Positions 60,401 to 64,000 of a stretch of DNA of 64,000 nt are shown piece by piece. The first letter of the stretch is position 1, and each line of letters opens with the position of its first letter. The notes below the pieces were generated by a model. The model saw nothing but the letters and a program-made list of their open reading frames with translations, made no database searches and was not told where the DNA came from. The stretch comes from Pseudomonas chlororaphis (GTDB taxonomy: Bacteria; Pseudomonadota; Gammaproteobacteria; Pseudomonadales; Pseudomonadaceae): positions 124,001-188,000 of the forward strand of contig NZ_MSCT01000014.1 in the NCBI RefSeq assembly GCF_001921865.1. Reading direction: 5' to 3'. A program made the position numbers and the translations under genes.

Positions 60401-63400
60401 CCTCGCGCCAGACCACCTGCATCGGTTGCGCCAGGCCGTCCCAGACCAGGCTGGTGCGCAGGATGTCGTGCCGCGCCACCACCTGTTGCAGCGCCTGGGC
60501 AAAGTCGTCCAGGTGGCGCAGCGAGTCGAAGGCGAACAGCGCGTGCTGCTGGTAGGGATCGCGCTCCTCGGCGGTCATGTGGTGGTACAACAGGCCTTCC
60601 TGCAACGGCGCCAGGGGGTAGATTTCCTGCACGTTGGCCGCGCCGCCCGGCACCGTGGCGACGATGCGCTCGATGCTCGCCTGATCCAGCTGCGCCAGGG
60701 CCAGCATGTCCGGGGTGATCAGCAGGCAATCCTCGAGCACCCGGTTGGCCGGCACCGCGACTTCGCGGCCGTTGCCCACCGCCGCGGCCAGGCTGGCCAG
60801 GGTCGGCTGCTCGAACAGCACGCGCACGTCGGCCTGCAACCCGGCCTCGCGCATGCGTTCCACCAGCGCCACCGCCAGCAGCGAATGGCCGCCCAGCTCG
60901 AAGAAATGATCCTGGCGGCCGACCTGATCGACCTTGAGCAATTCGGCCCAGATGGCCGCCAGGGCGATCTCGACTTCGCCCTCGGGCACCTCGTAGCCGC
61001 GGCTGATAAAAGCCGTCGGCCCAGGCGCCGGCAAGGCGCGGCGGTCGAGCTTGCCGTTGGCCGTCAGCGGCAGCGCCGCCAGGCGCACGTAGGCGGCGGG
61101 CAGCATGTAGTCCGGCAGCCGGCCTTGCAGCTCGGCATGCAGTTGGCCGACCTCTGGCGCCGACCCGCCGGCCGCGTCGGTGAAGTACGCCAGCAGGCGC
61201 CCGTCGCGGGCCTCGACCACCGCTTCGCCGACTCCGGCCACGGCTGCCAGGGCGCTTTCGATCTCGCCGAGTTCGATGCGCATGCCGCGGATCTTCACCT
61301 GGTCGTCGTTGCGCCCCAGGTATTCGAGTGTGCCGTCGGCCCGCCGGCGCGCCAGGTCGCCGCTGCGGTACATGCGGGCATCGGGCAGGTCGCTGAACGG
61401 ATCGTCGAGGAAACGCTCGGCGCTCAACTCGGGACGGTTCAGGTAACCCCGGGCCACCCCGGCGCCGCCGACGTACAACTCGCCGGCCACGCCCACCGGC
61501 ACCGGTTGCAACTGCTCGTCCAGCAGGTAGACCCGGGTGTGGTCGATGGGCTGGCCGATATGCAGGCCCTGCCCGGCCTCGACGCGTCCGGAGGTGGCGA
61601 CCACCGTGGCTTCGGTCGGCCCGTAGTTGTTGATCACGGCGAAGCGCTGCGCCTCGACGAACTGGCGCAGGCGGTCGCCGCCGATCAGCAAGGTGCGCAG
61701 GGTCGGATGGCCGCGCCGCTGGCTGAAGGCGTATTCGGCCACCGGGGTCGGCAGGAAGCTCACGTCCAGCGGTTGCGCGCGCCACCAGTCGAGCAGCGCG
61801 TCGATGTCTTCGTTGCCGTCGCGGGCCGGCGCCAGGTGCAGGGTCGCGCCGCTGCACAGCGCCGGCCAGACCTCCCAGGCCATGGCGTCGAAACCGAAGC
61901 CGGCGAGGCTCGAGGTATGGCGGCCCGGGCCCAGGTCGAACGCCGCGCAATGCCAGTCCACCAGGTTGGCCAGGGTCCGGTGCTCGACCATCACGCCCTT
62001 GGGCAAGCCGGTGGAACCCGAGGTGTAGATCACGTAGACCAGATTGGCCGGGGTCAACCCCGGCACCTGCGGATTGTCCGTGGGGTACTGCCGCCAGCCG
62101 TCTGCCGCGAGCAGGTCGAGAACCGGCACCGCCAGGGCCGGCAAGCGCGCCAGCAGCGGCCCTTGGCTGAGCACCGCCACCGGCGCGCTGTCGTGCAGCA
62201 GGTAGGCGAGGCGCTCGGCGGGATGGGCCGGGTCGATCGGCACATAGGCCGCCCCGGCCTTGAGCACCGCCAGCAACCCGACCAGGGTCTCCAGGCCCCG
62301 GCGGGCGACGACGGCGACCCGGTCGTCGGGCGCCACCCCCAGTTCCCGCAGCCGATGGGCCAACTGGTTGGCCTGGCGGTTCAGCGCCGCGTAGGTCAGC
62401 GAGCGCTCCTGGCAGACCGCCGCCAGATCATTCGGCGCGGTGACCGCCCGGGCCTCGATGCGCGCATGCACAGGCTCTGGGCAGACCGGCGCCGGGCGGC
62501 TCGCATGCCATTGCTGCAACAGCGCGCTGTCGCGGGCCGCGAGCAGGGACAAGCCGGCAATCGGCCGCTCGGGCGCGGCCAGCCCCTGTTCCAGCACCTG
62601 CACCAGGCGCTCGGCCAGGGCCTCGATGTCCTCGCCCTGGAAGTACGCCTCGTTGTAGATGTAATGCATCCACGCCTTGTCGTTGTAGCTGTTGCTGCGC
62701 AGGTGGATGGCCAGGGGCAGCGGCTCGTGGCCGTTGGCGACCTTGACCGGGTGCCCCAGCGCCTCGCCGTAGCGGCAATCGTGCTCGTCCTGCTCGTAGG
62801 ACAGCGACAGGTCGAACAGCTGGCCGCGGTCCTCGCGCAGCAGGCCCAGGGAACGGTTCATCTCGCTCAGGGGAAACCGCTGATGGCGGAAATCCTGCTT
62901 GAGCCCGTCGCGAATCGCCCGCACCAACTCGCCGAACGACAGCTGCTGGCTGAAGCGCAAACGCACCGCGCTGACCTGGGCGAACAGCCCCAGGGTGTTC
63001 TTGAAGCGGGCGTTGGAGCGGTTGAGCAGCGGCAGCCCGACCACCCAATCGTCGCGCTGCTCAGTGCGGCTGAAATACACATACAGGGCGGCCAGCAGCA
63101 CATGGAACGCCGAGGCCCGGGTGGTTTTCCCCAGCTGTTTCATGCGCTCGTGCAAGTGCCCGGGAAACGCCCGCACCAGGCTGTTGCCCTGGCCACCGCC
63201 CGCCGCCGCGCGCTCGCGATAACGCGGCGTCAGCAGCGGTTCGGGCAACGTGCGGTACTTGTCCTGCCAGTACGCACGGTCGCGCAGGTAGCGCGGCGAG
63301 CCGTGGTAGCGCTCGTCGTCGTGGATGAAATCGACATAGGACGGCGCCGACAATTCGGGACGCCGCCCGCGCTGCAACGCGGTGTAGATCCCGCCCAGCG

Positions 63401-63878
63401 ATTGCAACAGCTGGCCAAAGCCCCAGCCGTCGAGAATCAGGTGGTGGACCTGGATGCACAGCAGGTGATGGCGCTCGTCCAGGCGCACCAGGAAAAACCG
63501 GAACAAGGGCTCGCCGTCGAAGCGGTACGGCTGCTCCATCCGTTGCCGCATCAAGGCCTGGGCCTGGGCCAGGGGTTCGGCCCGGGTGCTCAAGTCGTGC
63601 AGCGGCACCGCCGCCGGCATCGCCTGGGCGAAGGCCTGCAAGGGCAAGCCGTCGCTGCCGGCGCCGGGCAGCAGCACCGTGCGCAACGCATCGTGCTTGC
63701 GCACCAGCAATTCGACCGCCTGTTGCAGCAGCCCGGCGTCGAACGGGCCGCTGAGTTCGACATAACCGCCGATGTTGTACAGCGGCGAGTCGCCGCGGCT
63801 CAGTTGGTCGAGCCAGATATCGCGCTGGGCGGCGGTCAGGGGGAACGCGTCCACGGCGGCTGCGGAATAGAGCGTCAT
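57498..63878 (-). CDS. NRPS, modules 1-2 with starter C domain (viscosin-family lipopeptide synthetase, first protein)
   Basis: A 2126-residue synthetase with a good GAAGGA ribosome site 5 bases before the ATG (63876-63878). Order: starter C (residues ~10-440; HHLILDG at 145-151), A (~465-960), T (S999), C (~1080-1500), A (~1540-2020), T (S2068), then a short basic tail SLNRKRRL likely used for docking. The starter C domain couples a 3-hydroxy fatty acid to residue 1. Pocket residues read DAWFLGNVVK (Leu) and DGWKFGVVDK. The second code is unusual; K at position 278 suggests an acidic or amide side chain (Glu/Gln/Asp). The second C domain has a degenerate epimerisation motif (HHMTAEERD, HHLVNDA), which fits an L residue at position 1. 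Matches ViscA/WlpA/MassA in layout. Confidence 0.93.
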   Translation of the reverse strand: MTLYSAAAVDAFPLTAAQRDIWLDQLSRGDSPLYNIGGYVELSGPFDAGLLQQAVELLVRKHDALRTVLLPGAGSDGLPLQAFAQAMPAAVPLHDLSTRAEPLAQAQALMRQRMEQPYRFDGEPLFRFFLVRLDERHHLLCIQVHHLILDGWGFGQLLQSLGGIYTALQRGRRPELSAPSYVDFIHDDERYHGSPRYLRDRAYWQDKYRTLPEPLLTPRYRERAAAGGGQGNSLVRAFPGHLHERMKQLGKTTRASAFHVLLAALYVYFSRTEQRDDWVVGLPLLNRSNARFKNTLGLFAQVSAVRLRFSQQLSFGELVRAIRDGLKQDFRHQRFPLSEMNRSLGLLREDRGQLFDLSLSYEQDEHDCRYGEALGHPVKVANGHEPLPLAIHLRSNSYNDKAWMHYIYNEAYFQGEDIEALAERLVQVLEQGLAAPERPIAGLSLLAARDSALLQQWHASRPAPVCPEPVHARIEARAVTAPNDLAAVCQERSLTYAALNRQANQLAHRLRELGVAPDDRVAVVARRGLETLVGLLAVLKAGAAYVPIDPAHPAERLAYLLHDSAPVAVLSQGPLLARLPALAVPVLDLLAADGWRQYPTDNPQVPGLTPANLVYVIYTSGSTGLPKGVMVEHRTLANLVDWHCAAFDLGPGRHTSSLAGFGFDAMAWEVWPALCSGATLHLAPARDGNEDIDALLDWWRAQPLDVSFLPTPVAEYAFSQRRGHPTLRTLLIGGDRLRQFVEAQRFAVINNYGPTEATVVATSGRVEAGQGLHIGQPIDHTRVYLLDEQLQPVPVGVAGELYVGGAGVARGYLNRPELSAERFLDDPFSDLPDARMYRSGDLARRRADGTLEYLGRNDDQVKIRGMRIELGEIESALAAVAGVGEAVVEARDGRLLAYFTDAAGGSAPEVGQLHAELQGRLPDYMLPAAYVRLAALPLTANGKLDRRALPAPGPTAFISRGYEVPEGEVEIALAAIWAELLKVDQVGRQDHFFELGGHSLLAVALVERMREAGLQADVRVLFEQPTLASLAAAVGNGREVAVPANRVLEDCLLITPDMLALAQLDQASIERIVATVPGGAANVQEIYPLAPLQEGLLYHHMTAEERDPYQQHALFAFDSLRHLDDFAQALQQVVARHDILRTSLVWDGLAQPMQVVWREARLRLEEVLLDPQAGDVAGQLRERLDPRLRPLDLGQAPMMALAYSEDPRNGRWVGMLRFHHLVNDATSTGVLLEEIHAYLVGSAAQLPEPVPYRRYVAQTRLGERDEEHAGFFREWLADVDEPSLAFGLLEHPLAGDAHDKVQGLLAPALARRLRSQARTLGVSAASVFHLAWALVLGRLCGREDVVFGTVLLGRLQAGAGADRALGMFINTLPLRLDVSGQGAADGVRETHRRLSALLAHEHAPLALAQRCSGVAAPLPLFNSLLNYRHGGQDLGSELPGVQLLSSDDIVSYPLMLAVDDFDEAFRLSAMAPRSLGPQRLLDALHTALEGLVDALEQAPQTALRQLPVLPAAELHRLLVQFNATEVDYPREQTLHALFEAQVRRTPDAVALQAGDRQLSYAQLNQRANQLAHHLIELGVRPDTHVGICVERSLELVIGLLGILKAGGAYVPLDPGYPLERLHYMLQDSAPLAVLMHEATRERLDGVPIMCVDFDQGDWQRHPTSDPQVPGLEVSHLAYVIYTSGSTGLPKGVMIEHRGLGNLMHWGSQICPDAQQGSLLQRAPFSFDGSVWELFWPLTNGMRLVLARPDGHREPAYLAQTIREQGITVIKFVPALLQQFLELDEVSQCSSLTDVFCGGGELTAAIARRLRQLLPQARLHNVYGPTEATVDSTAWTLEPGAPVPDSQLPIGNTRVYVLDDHDRPVPLGVSGHLHIGGVGVARGYLGLAALQAERFIDSPFVAGDRLYRTGDLVRYRADGCLEFLGRNDFQVKLRGLRVELGEIEARLASHSALREVVVLMRDERLVAYFTLRAGAAAPGIEGLRGYLLAQVPEYMVPSAFVQLDELPLGPNGKLARKALPAPGQDAVLSRGFEAPQGEVETVLAQIWAEVLKLERVGRHDHFFELGGHSLLAVSLVARMRQAGLNADARVLFSEPTLAQLAARTESQVQRLAIPATTIPSLNRKRRL
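61303..62030 (-). repeat. Repeated Leu adenylation segment, module 1 copy
   Basis: The Leu-type A-domain core of module 1. It is somewhat more diverged than the module 5 and 7 copies (for example VEAQRF in place of ARNQRF) but has the same pocket. Confidence 0.65.
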
Positions 63879-64000
63879 AAGATCCTTCTCATGTGGAGTG
63901 TCCCTGCGCGAGGCAGGGCCCGGCAGCGCTGGTGATGGGAGGTATCCGCGGATTCAACCAGCGCCCGAGCGCGCTGTCTGTCACCTGAAACCCGGACAAC
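63879..64000 (-). promoter_or_regulatory. Upstream region of the first NRPS gene (incomplete)
   Basis: 122 bases to the window edge with the ribosome site of the NRPS gene and a partly palindromic CCTGCGCGAGGCAGG. The promoter and any upstream luxR gene lie outside or at the edge, so regulation cannot be read. Confidence 0.35.

Overview
The window is GC-rich gamma-proteobacterial DNA that looks like a Pseudomonas of the fluorescens complex. The main reasons are Pseudomonas-type REP elements, a lipopeptide NRPS locus with macA/macB and a LuxR regulator, an organosulfur locus with a Gln-type thiol dioxygenase, and strong G/C bias at third codon positions. No rRNA, tRNA, insertion sequence, phage gene or CRISPR array was seen.

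Region 1 (1-2.6 kb) holds ordinary genes: the 5' part of a fimbrial adhesin-like gene running off the left edge, a SAM methyltransferase, a TrmK-family tRNA methyltransferase and a GNAT acetyltransferase.

Region 2 (2.8-16.8 kb) is an organosulfur scavenging locus. An SsuBC-like ABC ATPase and permease are transcribed leftward. Divergent from them are an SsuD-like flavin monooxygenase, then a class II aldolase and a LysR regulator (leftward), then a tight rightward operon. That operon encodes a 3-mercaptopropionate-type thiol dioxygenase, a four-domain rhodanese, two substrate-binding proteins, a DszA/NtaA-like flavin monooxygenase, a peroxiredoxin-like protein, an acyl-CoA-dehydrogenase-fold (DszC-like) flavoenzyme and a D-2-hydroxyacid dehydrogenase. 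Several genes overlap by 4 nt.

Region 3 (17.2-26.0 kb) encodes an exported set: a TonB-dependent receptor, a Tat-exported flavin amine oxidase, a RidA protein with a signal peptide, a second TonB-dependent receptor and a secreted M20 dipeptidase. Together they suggest uptake of an amine or amino-acid/peptide compound and its oxidation in the periplasm, with RidA hydrolysing the imine. An SDR gene with an AraC regulator follows (26.2-28.0 kb), then a tandem pair of REP-containing repeats.

Region 4 (28.5-64.0 kb) is a cyclic lipopeptide locus. A LuxR-type regulator faces a leftward series of three NRPS genes (2 + 4 + 3 modules) followed by macA and macB. The adenylation-domain pocket residues read by eye are Leu - acidic/amide - Thr - Val - Leu - Ser - Leu - Ser - Ile, which is the viscosin/WLIP/massetolide backbone. 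A starter C domain (N-acylation), dual condensation/epimerisation domains, one LCL domain before module 8 and a tandem thioesterase fit the same assignment. All three NRPS genes lie side by side here, whereas in the viscosin-group producers I recall the first gene is unlinked. Upstream control of the first NRPS gene lies beyond the right edge.
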